Assembly (NCBI GenBank): GCA_946807835.1 | Contig: OX327699.1 | Coordinates: 17,286,014-17,350,013 of the forward strand | DNA from: Ailanthus altissimus | Lineage: Eukaryota > Streptophyta > Magnoliopsida > Sapindales > Simaroubaceae | Length of the DNA: 64,000 nucleotides | Reading direction: 5' to 3' | Shown here: piece after piece, positions 62,945-64,000 of the stretch | Numbering within the stretch: position 1 is the stretch's first letter | How the letters are laid out: every line of letters begins with the position of its first letter | Made by a program: the position numbers and the translations under genes | The notes under the pieces: model-generated | The model's input: the letters and a program-made list of their open reading frames with translations, nothing else | Database searches by the model: none | Told to the model about the DNA's origin: nothing

Positions 62945-63290
62945 TGTAGTAATCTTTGTATGCCCATATATTTTAAGATTTATTTAATTTTTATCCAAAA
63001 AATCCACTTAAATTTTATTAAAAAATTCTACCAAATTTTTATTTGATGTGAAATGTGATATTATTCCACACTCAATCACGTGAAACTTTTGTTACAATCT
63101 GCCTCCAACATAGAAGCCAACCTAGCCCTATTACCCATCCCTGCTATTTATAGGGATCCATATCTCACACAATAATTTATATTTAAGCTCAAAACGCTGA
63201 ATTTTCATGACCCACTTAGTCAGTATTACTCATCTCCACTACTTTTAAAGGATCCATATTTTACGTGATAATTTTTTTAAATTTTTTTTT
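62945..63290. repeat. Satellite-like array, right block
   Basis: Same phrases as 60880-62040: AATCTTTGTATGCCCATATA, TTTTTATTTGATGTGAAATG, CAATCACGTGAAAC, GCCAACCTAGCCCTATTACC. It continues the array after the interrupting segment. Confidence 0.75.
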
Positions 63291-63434
63291 AAAATTTACA
63301 CACAAATAAAAATTTAAATTTACTCTAATACCATTAATAGATCTAATGTTTACTATTAATTTAAAAAATTAATCTATTAAATAATACTACACATTCACTC
63401 GTATATTCTTAAAATTCACTAAATTTTTACATAG

Positions 63435-63786
63435 ACAAAATTATGCCACTAAAGGTACAACAAAATTTATCACTTTGGTCCATTTATTTTCAAGGTAATT
63501 AGACCGAACCCAATCTAGCCCAACACATTCGGTTTGTGTGGCAGTTTCATTAAAATCCAAAATTTAATATTACTACAATCTCTGTATAACATTTGCACGT
63601 CATACAGATCACAAAATTATGCCACTAATGGTACAACAAAATTTATCACTTTGGTCCATTTATTTTCATGGTAATTAGACCGAACCCAATCTGGCCTAAC
63701 ACATTCGGTTTGCGTGGCAGTTTCATTAAAATCCAAAATTTAATATTACTACAATCTCTGTATAACATTTGCACGTCATACAGATC
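63435..63786 (+). repeat. 176-bp near-perfect tandem duplication
   Basis: 63435-63610 and 63611-63786 are adjacent copies starting ACAAAATTATGCCACTAA and ending CGTCATACAGATC. Only four differences are visible (for example AAAGGT/AATGGT and TTTGTGTGG/TTTGCGTGG), so it is a recent duplication. No function was recognised. Confidence 0.92.
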
Positions 63787-64000
63787 CTATCACGACATGT
63801 CATGTTCAATAAAGCTAAAACAAAAATCCAAAAGTACTTTTGGAAACACAGCCAGATAGTACCATTTATTCATATTTTGCTTCATTGCCAAAATTTGAGA
63901 ATACGGATAACGTAAACAATGGAATATTCGATACACCCCACCGGTTAAACCTTTCAAAAACTTCTTTTATTTTTATTTTTCTAATGGAATAGAAAAAACA
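63787..64000. other. Unannotated right edge
   Basis: AT-rich sequence with no gene recognised before the window ends. Confidence 0.5.

Overview
This window is nuclear DNA from a flowering plant, most likely a core eudicot; the species cannot be fixed from the sequence. The evidence is AT-rich intergenic DNA, short GT-AG introns with a few GC-AG ones, plant-only gene families (a SABRE-type protein, a CRT-like plastid transporter, a malectin-domain kinesin-14, a giant UPL1/2 HECT ligase), and MULE, hAT, LINE and LTR elements. No bacterial operon, CRISPR array or convincing tRNA/rRNA gene was seen.

Region by region. (1) 1-2.4 kb: the right arm of a Mutator-like element (MULE), then the first three coding exons of a SABRE/KIP-like gene on the minus strand; the rest of that gene lies off the left edge or is lost. 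(2) 4.0-10.0 kb: a complete but decayed MULE with ~600-bp terminal inverted repeats. It carries a broken DUF1985/Ulp1-protease gene (plus) facing a broken, internally deleted mudrA transposase (minus). (3) 10.4-12.4 kb: intact neuroguidin/Lcp5-like Sas10-family gene (plus, 8 exons, 323 aa). (4) 13.5-16.3 kb: intact CRT-like plastid thiol transporter (minus, 10 exons, 427 aa). (5) 17.5-20.8 kb: a non-autonomous element with hAT-type ends and an 8-bp target duplication, whose core is a hierarchical AT-rich satellite. (6) 24.0-30.2 kb: intact malectin-domain kinesin-14 (plus, 18 exons, 1011 aa). (7) 31.4-47.0 kb: intact UPL1/UPL2 E3 ligase (minus, 16 coding exons, 3681 aa), convergent with the kinesin, with a LINE fragment in intron 1. 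(8) 47-64 kb: gene-poor. It holds a probable solo LTR and a three-level nest (hAT transposase pseudogene > satellite-core hAT-like element > gypsy-type solo LTR). Several tandem-repeat arrays follow.

The five cellular genes are unrelated in function (cell expansion, ribosome assembly, plastid thiol transport, microtubule motility, ubiquitination) and are each transcribed independently. In every complete gene model the exon lengths sum to a multiple of three and the joins restore family motifs, so the exon coordinates given are fairly secure although derived by eye.

The most original observation is the pair of satellite-core hAT-like elements (17.5 kb and 52.1 kb). They have different subterminal sequences but related ~200-bp higher-order repeats built on the same short AT-rich word; in the larger one a ~975-bp super-unit is itself duplicated.
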